Shown here: piece after piece, positions 33,296 through 41,345 of the stretch
Layout: every line of letters begins with the position of its first letter
Numbering within the stretch: position 1 is the first letter of the stretch
NCBI GenBank assembly: GCA_017521425.1
Contig: JAFXCQ010000032.1
Coordinates: forward strand, 124,001-188,000
Direction of reading: 5' to 3'
Source of the DNA: Clostridia bacterium
Lineage (GTDB): Bacteria; Bacillota; Clostridia; Oscillospirales; Acutalibacteraceae
Length of the DNA: 64,000 nt
The notes under the pieces: generated by a model
What the model was told of the DNA's origin: nothing
The model's input: the letters and a program-made list of their open reading frames with translations, nothing else
Database searches by the model: none
Position numbers and translations under genes: made by a program

Positions 33296-34848
33296 TTGTT
33301 TCCCTCCTTACAAGATTTTTCAATATCGTAAAGTGTAGCGAAAGCTGTGTTTCTGCCTGAAGAAATAGCAGAATTAAAACCAATATGCTGAGTGCCCCAG
33401 CCACCACAGAAACGAAGTCCCTTTGTGTCGGAGTCACTTGCTTCAGTCATAAAACGAGAAAGCATACTATCCCAATCATCGCAGGAATAACCATAAATTG
33501 TACCCTGTGGTGTGTTTATATATCTTGCGAAGGTAAGCGGTGTTGCAATTTCAATTTCTTCAATATAATCAGAAATTTTAATGCCTGTTGACTCTTCGTA
33601 GAAGCTTATAATTCTTTTTGCAAAGTTGTCTTTTTCGTTAAAGTAATTTTCAGGTTCGACATTTCCCCAACAGTTATCTGTAAAAAGGGTAGTGAATGTA
33701 AGAATGCAAGTACCTTTTGGTGAGCAACCAGGATTTGCATTATTAAGACAGCTTACAATGCACATTTTATTACTGTTTAAAGTTCTCATTAAATTGTACT
33801 GAACAGATGTGTCAGATGTTTCAGTAAGAATAGTCGTATAATCTTCAATACCTAAATCACTTGCAGAGCGGTTAAGACCTAAATAAATTGTCGCACCTCT
33901 TGCGCCGAAGCTTCTCGCATTTGTTCTTTTTACAGCGGTTACAGGTACATCATTTATTTTCATCATTTTTGAGAAAGCATCAGTAGGTGAGCAGTTCGCA
34001 ATAATATGGTCGCAAAAAATCTTTTCACCATTTTTAAGTATAACGCCCTTTGCTTGTCCCTTTTCAAAAATAATTCTTGTTACAGGCGAATTATACCTTA
34101 TCTGACTTCTGTTATCTTCAATAAATCCTGCAAGAGCAAGGCTTATTTCGTTACTTCGTTCTTTAGGCACAAATGAACCAAACTGAATATATGAATAAAG
34201 TAATGTAATATACTGTGTAAAGCTTAAACGGTCGCAATCAACACCGAGTAAGCACCATATACCAGACAAAATTTCAATCGCTCTTTGTGGAATACCGAGT
34301 GTTTTGAAAACCTGATTTACAGAGTAGGGTGCAGTTCTTACAAAGTCACCATAATCCTTTAAAAGACCTTTAGCAAAGGTCATATTGATTTTTTCATCTA
34401 CTGAACAAAGATAATTCAAAGCATTTACAGAATTTTCTGCTAATTCAAAAAGCTTTGTAAGTGACTCTTTACTGTTAGGAACATATTCTTCTATTGCGTT
34501 TATAAATTTTTCAATTCCAAAAGGAAGTGTTGCGTCAATTCTTTCGCCATTTTTAGATTTGGTTATTATTCTGAAAGCATTTTTTGGCTGACACCACTCA
34601 ATTTTTTCGGTAATACCAAGCTCGTCAAAAATAATGCGCACATCACCAACACCCTGCGATTTAGAGTAACCACAAAGTGCGTGTAAAGATGCTTCAAATT
34701 CAAATCTGCCACGGGTAAAGCTTGTTGCACTACCACCGGGTGCAAGACCTTTTTCTAAAACTAAAACCCGTTTACCTTCTTTTGTGGCACAAGCGGCAGC
34801 AGTAAGACCGCCAAGACCTGCACCAATTACAATAATATCAAAATCCAT
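33292..34848 (-). CDS. FAD-dependent oxidoreductase, phytoene desaturase/retinol saturase-like
   Basis: The 518-residue protein starts with an FAD-binding Rossmann motif (IVIGAGLGGLTAAACATKEGKRVLVLEKG). The CrtI/saturase-type GGSATSFTRGRFEFEASLHALCGY follows, and the C-terminal FAD motif reads GLRFCGGWGTQHIGFNSAISSGRNTA. Substrate-binding segments in the middle do not identify the substrate. No carotenoid genes are nearby, so a lipid or isoprenoid redox role is only a family-level possibility. It lies between the SanA-like gene and the Fe-S reductase gene and is coupled to the latter. Confidence 0.87.
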   Translation of the reverse strand: MDFDIIVIGAGLGGLTAAACATKEGKRVLVLEKGLAPGGSATSFTRGRFEFEASLHALCGYSKSQGVGDVRIIFDELGITEKIEWCQPKNAFRIITKSKNGERIDATLPFGIEKFINAIEEYVPNSKESLTKLFELAENSVNALNYLCSVDEKINMTFAKGLLKDYGDFVRTAPYSVNQVFKTLGIPQRAIEILSGIWCLLGVDCDRLSFTQYITLLYSYIQFGSFVPKERSNEISLALAGFIEDNRSQIRYNSPVTRIIFEKGQAKGVILKNGEKIFCDHIIANCSPTDAFSKMMKINDVPVTAVKRTNARSFGARGATIYLGLNRSASDLGIEDYTTILTETSDTSVQYNLMRTLNSNKMCIVSCLNNANPGCSPKGTCILTFTTLFTDNCWGNVEPENYFNEKDNFAKRIISFYEESTGIKISDYIEEIEIATPLTFARYINTPQGTIYGYSCDDWDSMLSRFMTEASDSDTKGLRFCGGWGTQHIGFNSAISSGRNTAFATLYDIEKSCKEGNN

Positions 34849-34865
34849 AGAACTCTCTCTTTAAA

Positions 34866-35576
34866 TTAAACAATTTTGTCGTCAGTTGCTTCACCAGGTG
34901 AAGAAATAGGAATAACCTCGCCTAAATATGTAGGCGCTGGTTTTATTATGCACCAGAAGAAATCCTTGACTCTTGCTAAAAATTCTCTCGAATCGTTATA
35001 AAGCTCTTTAGTAAATGCAAAATTAAAGTAACCATCGGCACAAACACCATAGGCTTCAAGACCTAATCGTCTTGCATTGTAAATTGATCTGTATATATGA
35101 AACTCTTGAGTTACAATAATTAAACTATCAACCTCAAATATTTCTTTTGCTCTGTACATAGATTCATAAGTTGAAAAGCCTGCGTGGTCCATTAAAATAT
35201 TTGTAGCAACAACTTCGCTATTGTTTATAGCAAATTGTTTCATAGTATTAACTTCGTCGTAGTCTTCTCTGCCATGGTCGCCGCTCATTAAAATTCTGTC
35301 GGTGCAACCAGTAGCAAAAACCTCTGTGCTTCTTAAAATTCGTTCTTGTAATATCGGGGTAGGTACACCGTTTCTTACACCAGCACCTAAAACTAAAACG
35401 CAATCCACATTATAATCTTTTGTTTCTTCTACTGTTAATATGTACTTGCTTGCATACTCATAAATATATGCATTGATAAGAATAGGAATCTGTGCCAAAA
35501 TAACACCAATAATAAGCACTAAAGATATAAAATTTTTGAGTTTGCTCTCTTTGTTCTTAACTCTTTTAAATTCCAT
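34866..35576 (-). CDS. YdcF/SanA/ElyC-family (DUF218) membrane protein
   Basis: The 236-residue protein has one N-terminal membrane helix (about residues 15-37). The DUF218 domain follows outside: VDCVLVLGAGVRNGVPTPILQERI, ILMSGDHGRED, MDHAGFSTYESMYRAKEIF and IIVTQEFHIYRSIYNARRLG. Related SanA and ElyC proteins affect envelope integrity and lipid-linked precursors in Gram-negative bacteria; the Gram-positive role is not settled. It is the first gene of a three-gene minus-strand operon, with a good promoter upstream. Confidence 0.88.
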   Translation of the reverse strand: MEFKRVKNKESKLKNFISLVLIIGVILAQIPILINAYIYEYASKYILTVEETKDYNVDCVLVLGAGVRNGVPTPILQERILRSTEVFATGCTDRILMSGDHGREDYDEVNTMKQFAINNSEVVATNILMDHAGFSTYESMYRAKEIFEVDSLIIVTQEFHIYRSIYNARRLGLEAYGVCADGYFNFAFTKELYNDSREFLARVKDFFWCIIKPAPTYLGEVIPISSPGEATDDKIV

Positions 35577-35624
35577 AACAAAAAATCCTTTATATGTTTT
35601 TTGTGATAATAATATTATGGTGAA

Positions 35625-35653
35625 ATTTTACAACAATATAAAAGATAAATCAA
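35625..35653 (-). promoter_or_regulatory. Promoter of the SanA-like/oxidoreductase operon
   Basis: On the minus strand TTGATT and TAAAAT are separated by 17 bases, about 50 bases upstream of the start codon. Confidence 0.65.
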
Positions 35654-35703
35654 TAGAATAATACTATAAATTGGAAAATTTAATTTGTTCTTAATAATTA
35701 TGA

Positions 35704-35754
35704 TTGATTTTTGCATATCTATATGGTAAAATTGAGTAAACACTCACTATGAGT
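35704..35754 (+). promoter_or_regulatory. Promoter of the YhhN-AlaX-phosphoesterase operon with downstream palindrome
   Basis: TTGATT (35704-35709) and TAAAAT (35727-35732) have a 17-base spacer and an extended -10 TG. A short palindrome ACTCA-CTA-TGAGT (35742-35754) lies at about the transcript start and could bind a repressor. Confidence 0.6.
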
Positions 35755-35773
35755 AGAAAAGGGGATTATTGCA

Positions 35774-36469
35774 ATGTTGTTTTACATTTGTTTGGCATTA
35801 GGTTTAATCAGTACGGTAGTATTTTTATGTCAGCGAAAGCCCGAGGTTACTATAAAGGTGTTGCTCTTTAAAACAGTAGCAAGTCTATTCTTTATTTTAA
35901 CTTCATTTTCTGCATTTTATGTAAATGAAACTTGCAACAAAGCTTTAGCACTTTTGTTTTTTGCGGGTGCGGTCTGTGGTCTTTTAGGCGATATATGGCT
36001 CGATGCAAAATATATCTTTAAAGGTGAAGAAAGAAGTCTTTTATATTCAGGATTCATCAGTTTTCTTATAGGACACCTTTTCTTTATTGCAGGTATGTTT
36101 ATAACCTATGGTGTTTCAAAACTTTCTCTAATTTGTGGTGTGGTAGGTGCTTTAATTGCCCCGGTTTCTTGTGTTTTAACAGAAAAAGTTTTAAAGGCAG
36201 ATTTTGGAAAAGATAAGTTGATAAGCATGGTATATACAGGCGTTTTAATGCTTACAACAGGTATTTCTTTAGCTATTGCTATTGAAAATAATTTTGATGC
36301 TTCATCACTTGTAAGATTTATAGGTATGGTTTTATTCTTAGGTTCAGACGCAGTTCTTGCAAAAGTATATTTCTGCGAAGGACAGAACACAAGAGTAAAT
36401 GTTGTTATTAATCATGCACTTTATTACTCAGCACAATTTGCACTCGCGACATCATTATTCTTATTTTAG
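35774..36469 (+). CDS. YhhN-family membrane protein (lysoplasmalogenase-like)
   Basis: The 231-residue integral membrane protein has about eight helices. It shows the YhhN features FFAGAVCGLLGDIWLDAK and SFLIGHLFFIAGM, plus VLFLGSDAVLAK near the end. Characterised relatives hydrolyse the vinyl-ether bond of lysoplasmalogens (TMEM86B, some bacterial YhhN). Plasmalogens occur in anaerobic Clostridia, so this role is plausible but not shown. It is the first gene of a four-gene plus-strand operon. Confidence 0.85.
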   Translation: MLFYICLALGLISTVVFLCQRKPEVTIKVLLFKTVASLFFILTSFSAFYVNETCNKALALLFFAGAVCGLLGDIWLDAKYIFKGEERSLLYSGFISFLIGHLFFIAGMFITYGVSKLSLICGVVGALIAPVSCVLTEKVLKADFGKDKLISMVYTGVLMLTTGISLAIAIENNFDASSLVRFIGMVLFLGSDAVLAKVYFCEGQNTRVNVVINHALYYSAQFALATSLFLF

Positions 36470-36481
36470 GAAGTATTAAAA

Positions 36482-37636
36482 ATGCAGACTCAGAGATTAT
36501 ATTATGATGACAGTTATATAAAAGAATTTTTAGCTAAAGCTATCTCTTGTGAAAAAAGAGATGGCTTTTATGCCGTAATATTAGAGAAAACAGCCTTTTT
36601 CCCGGAGGGTGGCGGTCAAAAATCTGACTCGGGTTATATAGGCGATATTTTTGTTTTTGATGTTCGGGAAGAAAATGGAGAAATTATACATAAAACAAAA
36701 GAACCAATACGTGAGGGTGAAGAATATTCCTGTAAAATAGACTGGGAAACAAGATTTTCAAGAATGCAAAATCATTCTGGTGAGCACATTGTTTCAGGTT
36801 TAGTACATAAAAAATATGGCTATGACAATGTAGGCTTCCATATGGATGAAGAATATGTTACAATAGATTTTAACGGTGAGTTAACCCGTGAGCAGTTAGA
36901 TGAAATAGAAGACGAAGCAAACGAAGCGGTTTACAAAAATCTTGATTTTAAAACATATTTTCCAAATGAAGATGAACTTAAAATTCTCGATTACCGTAGC
37001 AAATTAGAACTTACTGAGGATGTAAGAATAGTAGAAATAGATGGTGTTGATGTTTGTGCTTGTTGTGCACCACACGTGAAAAAATCGGGCGAAGTCGGTA
37101 TTATAAAATTACTCGATTTTATGAAGCATCGTGGCGGTGTAAGAATAGTTATGAAGGCGGGTAGTCTCGCTTTAAAGGATTACAGAGAAAAGTATAGAAA
37201 TGCTTTGGGTATTTCAAATCTGCTTTCTGTAAAGCAACACGATATTTTTACTGCAACAGAAAAGTTCTATAATGATTTAGGCGATGAGCGTCGTAAATTT
37301 TATGAATACAGATTATCTGTTGCAAACAGAGATAAAGAAAATTTAAGAGATATAAATGGCTCACTTGTTTTAATAACTGCTGGGTTTGATGCAGATATGA
37401 TGCGCGAAGTGGTGAATTTCGGCACAGAAAAAACTGAAAAATACAGTGCAGTATTTTCAGGTGATGACAATAATGGTTATTCATTTGTGATAGCATCAAA
37501 AACACAGGATATGAACATCTTGAGAAACGAACTCGGTTCAAAGCTTAATGGTCGTGGCGGTGGCAGGGACGGAATGATTCAGGGAAAAGCCACAACAACT
37601 AAACAGAATATAATTGATTTCTTTAAGGAAGTGTAA
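36482..37636 (+). CDS. AlaX-type alanyl-tRNA editing protein with DHHA1 domain
   Basis: The 384-residue protein resembles the editing half of alanyl-tRNA synthetase without the synthetase. It has FPEGGGQKSDSG (about residues 40-51), the metal motif HSGEH in MQNHSGEHIVSG, and the second metal motif CACCAPHVKKSGEVG with Cys and His. The C-terminal DHHA1-like part is FNYDLG...RRK-rich with GRGGGRDGMIQG near the end. It should hydrolyse mischarged Ser- or Gly-tRNA(Ala) in the cytosol. Length fits the AlaX-L class. The next gene starts 2 bases after its stop. Confidence 0.92.
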   Translation: MQTQRLYYDDSYIKEFLAKAISCEKRDGFYAVILEKTAFFPEGGGQKSDSGYIGDIFVFDVREENGEIIHKTKEPIREGEEYSCKIDWETRFSRMQNHSGEHIVSGLVHKKYGYDNVGFHMDEEYVTIDFNGELTREQLDEIEDEANEAVYKNLDFKTYFPNEDELKILDYRSKLELTEDVRIVEIDGVDVCACCAPHVKKSGEVGIIKLLDFMKHRGGVRIVMKAGSLALKDYREKYRNALGISNLLSVKQHDIFTATEKFYNDLGDERRKFYEYRLSVANRDKENLRDINGSLVLITAGFDADMMREVVNFGTEKTEKYSAVFSGDDNNGYSFVIASKTQDMNILRNELGSKLNGRGGGRDGMIQGKATTTKQNIIDFFKEV

Positions 37637-37638
37637 AT

Positions 37639-39270
37639 ATGAGCGAATTTAAAATAAAACCAGCAAGGGGAAGTACACCTCAACCCGACCATATTTTTAT
37701 AAGCATTAAAGGGGACGCTAAAACATCTATGACTGTTACTTGGCGTACATCAGTTGATGTTGCAAGTGGTTATGCTTTAGTCAGAGAAGACGGTAAAACC
37801 GATTTGGTGAAATTTGAAGCAACAACAGATTACTTCAAAAGTGATATAGATGAAAGTAATATGTTCTGGGCGGATATGGTGAACTTAAAACCAGGCACAA
37901 AATACTTTTATACTGTTGGTAATGAGAATCATAGAAGTGAAGAATATTTCTTCACAACTGAAGAAGAAAATGCAGAAAGCTTCAAATTTATGTGCGTTTC
38001 AGACCAGCAAAGTGGTCAACCACATGATTTGCCTGATTACAGTAGTTTCAATGCAGTTTTAAATAAAGTTTTAGAAGAAAATCCTGATATTAAATTTATC
38101 CTTACTGCAGGTGATAACACAGACTGCGGTCAGCACGAGGTTCAATGGAATGGCGCATTCTCAGGTCTTAAAGGTGTTGTTGAATATATACCATTTATGA
38201 TGACTTTAGGTAATCATGATAACCGCGGTTTTGCAGATTACAGAAATGGTATAGGCAGATATTATTCTGAACCTGCAGAATTTTTCGGTAAGCAATTCAG
38301 AGGTTCTTACCCATTCAATGGTCCAAAGGGCTGGGAAACAGAAAACTATTCATTTAATTATGGTAATGCACACTTTAATGTTATTGGTGTGAATGAGCCT
38401 GAAAAGGTAAATGACTGGTTGATTGAAGATATTGGTGCAACCGACAGAGTATGGAAATTCGGATCTTACCATTTCCCGATGTATTATGCAGGTCCTGAAC
38501 TCAGTAACGATGATGGCTACCCTATGATGCGTGAGGGTATTGAAATGCTCGACGTTCTTTTTGCAGGTCACGAGCATAACTTTGCAAGAACATTCCCTAT
38601 AAAAAATGAGCAATTATTTGATAAACCGTCTCAAGGTACAATCCACTATGAATTAGGTAACAGTAACTCTAACCCACCTGGGACAATGTCTTGCCATAAG
38701 GTGTGGCACGCAGCACATTACCCTTGTGAAGAACAGATTTCTACTGTTGCAATAGTTGAAGTATTCAAAGATAAAGTGATTCTCACTTCAAAAGTAGTTG
38801 AAGATGGTAGAATTATTGACCAATGTATTATAGATAAAAAGAATGACACTATTTACCCGATAGCATTAGCACCTATTTTTAAAAGACGAACAAGAACTTT
38901 CTATAAAGGCTTAGGTTTAGGTCTTAGCGAAAGAGAACAGATTCCTGAGTTTAAAGATGGTATGTGGTTCTCACCACTCGCAGTTATGTTTACTGCAATT
39001 GGTGCCGATGTAAAAAAAGAAGAAGGTAAAGTAACTTTAGGCATCTACGGAAAAAGTGCTACATTTACCGAGGGTAGTGATATCGCGATAACCAACGATG
39101 GCGAAGTAAAACTTCCGGCAAAGGTTTACCGTGGTGAAAATACTCAGCTTTACATACCACTTGATGCGATTATACCTTGCTTTAATATGAAATGGGCTTA
39201 TGCTGAAAGAAACAATTATCTTACTATTGAACACGTAAATGAAGCAATCCCAATGACAAAACAACCGTAA
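37639..39270 (+). CDS. Purple-acid-phosphatase-like metallophosphoesterase without signal peptide
   Basis: The 543-residue protein has three parts. An N-terminal fibronectin-III-like domain (about residues 15-110) has TSMTVTWRTSVDVASGY and LKPGTKYFYTVGNE. A metallophosphoesterase domain (about residues 115-400) has CVSDQQSG, LTAGDNTDCG, TLGNHDNRG and FAGHEHNFART. A C-terminal domain of about 130 residues resembles copper-amine-oxidase N-terminal/stalk domains (MWFSPLAVMFTAIGADVKK, YIPLDAII). Such proteins are normally exported, but no signal peptide is seen, so either it is cytosolic or export is atypical. The substrate is unknown. Operon position suggests a link with the following metallohydrolase. 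Confidence 0.85.
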   Translation: MSEFKIKPARGSTPQPDHIFISIKGDAKTSMTVTWRTSVDVASGYALVREDGKTDLVKFEATTDYFKSDIDESNMFWADMVNLKPGTKYFYTVGNENHRSEEYFFTTEEENAESFKFMCVSDQQSGQPHDLPDYSSFNAVLNKVLEENPDIKFILTAGDNTDCGQHEVQWNGAFSGLKGVVEYIPFMMTLGNHDNRGFADYRNGIGRYYSEPAEFFGKQFRGSYPFNGPKGWETENYSFNYGNAHFNVIGVNEPEKVNDWLIEDIGATDRVWKFGSYHFPMYYAGPELSNDDGYPMMREGIEMLDVLFAGHEHNFARTFPIKNEQLFDKPSQGTIHYELGNSNSNPPGTMSCHKVWHAAHYPCEEQISTVAIVEVFKDKVILTSKVVEDGRIIDQCIIDKKNDTIYPIALAPIFKRRTRTFYKGLGLGLSEREQIPEFKDGMWFSPLAVMFTAIGADVKKEEGKVTLGIYGKSATFTEGSDIAITNDGEVKLPAKVYRGENTQLYIPLDAIIPCFNMKWAYAERNNYLTIEHVNEAIPMTKQP

Positions 39271-39288
39271 ATTTTAAGGACTATTATT

Positions 39289-40581
39289 ATGATTCCGTTA
39301 ATAAAAAATAAGACTGTATCAGAATATGATTCTGCATATTCATCAAAGCTTTGGCTTTTTGAAAATGTAGAAAAAGAAGAGTATCTTTCTCACTTGGAAG
39401 ATATAAAATCAAAAGGGTATAAAGAAGTTTATAAAACAGATATTGAAGATAATCTTACAACTGTTCTTGAAAACGGAGAAGCGCTTGTTTTTAGTTCTTA
39501 TTACCCTTGCGACAAAACTGTAAGAACAGTTTTAGAAAACAATAAAAATCTTCCTGAATACAAAATGAGAGAAAATATAGAAAGAAAAACCAAAACTACT
39601 CTCTGGCAGTTTGAGGTTGACCACTCTTTAATAGATTGCGGTATGTGTTATATTATCCGTGCTCAGGATGGCTCATTCTTTATTATAGACAGTGCCCACA
39701 CATACTCTTGCCGTGATGATGAAAGAATACACGAATTTTTAAGAGAACGTACACCTGAGGGTGAAAAAATAAGAATTGCGGGTTGGTTTTTCAGTCACGG
39801 TCACGATGACCATATTGCACAGTTTACAAACTTCTTAAAATACTGTTCAAATGATGTAATAATTGAAGGCCTTTACTTCAATTTCCCGACCTTCGACCAC
39901 AGGGATGCACATAACTGGATGGGTGCGGGTGAGGGGTATGTAAAGCAGTTCAGAGAAGCAATCTCTAAAAGACCGGATATACCGGTTTACACTCTTCATT
40001 CGGGCGAAGTTTTCTATATAAGAAACTTAAAATTTGATGTTCTTTGCTCTCACGAAGATGTATTCCCGAAATCAAATGAAAATTATAACGATTCTTCAGT
40101 TGTTTTAATGATGACTGCAGAAAATACAAAGGTGTGTTTCCCAGGCGACGCAGGTCACGAAGAAAGTTATATTTTAGAAGAACGATATAAAAACGGATAT
40201 TTAAAGTGCGAAATTATGCAGTCAGCACACCACGCTCATTTTGGTACAACCCCTGACTTTTACAGAATGACAAATTCTGAAGTTGCTTTAGTGCCATCAA
40301 CACAAATTATGTACGATGGTGATTTGCCAAGGTATGAAGCAACGCGCGTAATGACAGATATTGCAAAATATCTCTTTATCGCTTCAAATGGTACGGTGGA
40401 AATTGACCTGCCTTATAAATCTGGTGAAATTAAAGTTCATCCCGATGAAACCTTTGAAAATTTTCAGGGGATAAACAACCTCTGGAACTACGAGTACACA
40501 GACGAGAGAAAGGCTCAGCTTTATAAAGAATATTTAGCTCGTGGGGGTAAACCGATTGAAGTGTATAGCAAGTGGAATTGA
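39289..40581 (+). CDS. Metallo-beta-lactamase-fold hydrolase
   Basis: The 430-residue protein has a roughly 110-residue N-terminal region, then an MBL-fold domain. The domain shows FFIIDSAHTYSCRDDERI and the metal motif HGHDDH (in FFSHGHDDHIAQF). FPGDAGHE and MQSAHHAHFGTTPDFYRM supply later metal ligands. There is no signal peptide. It is the fourth gene of the operon after AlaX and the phosphoesterase. The reaction is not predictable. The TGA stop codon falls inside the first heptamer of repeat copy D. Confidence 0.85.
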   Translation: MIPLIKNKTVSEYDSAYSSKLWLFENVEKEEYLSHLEDIKSKGYKEVYKTDIEDNLTTVLENGEALVFSSYYPCDKTVRTVLENNKNLPEYKMRENIERKTKTTLWQFEVDHSLIDCGMCYIIRAQDGSFFIIDSAHTYSCRDDERIHEFLRERTPEGEKIRIAGWFFSHGHDDHIAQFTNFLKYCSNDVIIEGLYFNFPTFDHRDAHNWMGAGEGYVKQFREAISKRPDIPVYTLHSGEVFYIRNLKFDVLCSHEDVFPKSNENYNDSSVVLMMTAENTKVCFPGDAGHEESYILEERYKNGYLKCEIMQSAHHAHFGTTPDFYRMTNSEVALVPSTQIMYDGDLPRYEATRVMTDIAKYLFIASNGTVEIDLPYKSGEIKVHPDETFENFQGINNLWNYEYTDERKAQLYKEYLARGGKPIEVYSKWN

Positions 40582-40775
40582 AAATTGAGAATTGAAAATT
40601 GAAAATTCCGGAAGGCTTCGCCTTGATTGTATTTAAAATGAATAAAAAATAGTTCATCTTATCATTTAAAGTTGATTTTAGTACCAACTAAAAATGATAG
40701 GATGTTTTCGTTTTTATTGATATTTAATTATAATAGCGTCGCAGACCCTCAATTCTCAACTCTCAATTTTCAATT
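40575..40775. repeat. Heptamer-bounded hairpin element, copy D
   Basis: The left border has GAATTGA/AAATTGA/GAATTGA/AAATTGA/AAATTCC (40575-40609). The right border has CTCAATT/CTCAACT/CTCAATT/TTCAATT (40748-40775). Inside are AAGGCTTCGCCTT (40612-40624), the long hairpin (40655-40674 with 40685-40704, CATCTTATCATTTAAAGTTG) and the conserved AATAGCGTCGCAGACCCT (about 40732-40749). The stop codons of both neighbours (40579-40581 on +, 40774-40776 on -) lie within the heptamer runs. Confidence 0.8.
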
Positions 40776-41211
40776 ATAAGTACTGCTGGTATTCCGCCAC
40801 TGCAAGTTTATCACACCGCTCATTCTCCGGATGCTCATTATGACCTTTCACCCACTTAAAAGTAACTTTGTTTTTCTCTAAAAGAGGTAAAAGTTCTTCC
40901 CATAAATCAACATTTAAAGCAGGTTTTTTGTCTGCCTTTCTCCAATTATTTTTCTGCCATGAATACACCCAACCTTTTGTTATTGAGTCGCAGACATATT
41001 TAGAGTCAGTTGTAAGAATAACTTCGCAAGGTTCTTTTAAAGCGGAGAGAGCTTTAATAACCGCTGTTAATTCCATTCGGTTATTTGTGGTGTCTTTTTC
41101 GCCACCCGAAAGTTCTTTTTCTGTGCCGTTAAATCTTAAAATTGCACCCCAACCACCAGGGCCAGGGTTGCCTGAACAAGCACCATCTGTAAAAATTTCA
41201 ATTTTTTTCAT
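40774..41211 (-). CDS. rnhA: Ribonuclease HI
   Basis: The 145-residue RNase HI removes RNA from RNA-DNA hybrids. The catalytic DEDD set is visible: Asp in [17 protein letters not shown], Glu in NNRMELTAV, Asp in LTTDSKYV and Asp in NERCDKLA. The basic protrusion [16 protein letters not shown] (handle region) and the conserved [10 protein letters not shown] are present. Length equals that of the E. coli-type enzyme without an extra N-terminal hybrid-binding domain. It is monocistronic; the stop codon lies in the repeat border. Confidence 0.96.
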   Translation of the reverse strand: MKKIEIFTDGACSGNPGPGGWGAILRFNGTEKELSGGEKDTTNNRMELTAVIKALSALKEPCEVILTTDSKYVCDSITKGWVYSWQKNNWRKADKKPALNVDLWEELLPLLEKNKVTFKWVKGHNEHPENERCDKLAVAEYQQYL

Positions 41212-41345
41212 AAGTTTATCCCTTTTTTTGTTTGCTTCATTTTACCACAATCCATATAAAATATAAATACTTTTTTAAAAAATATGTTTAATTTCATTTT
41301 AATTGTAAATACTTTATAAAAATACTTTATTGGATGTGTATTGAA

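Noticed and set aside
41212..41333. Promoters in the divergent rnhA/fusion-gene gap
   Set aside because: The region is so AT-rich that several weak -10-like strings occur with no convincing -35 at 16-18 bases; none was distinctive enough to annotate.
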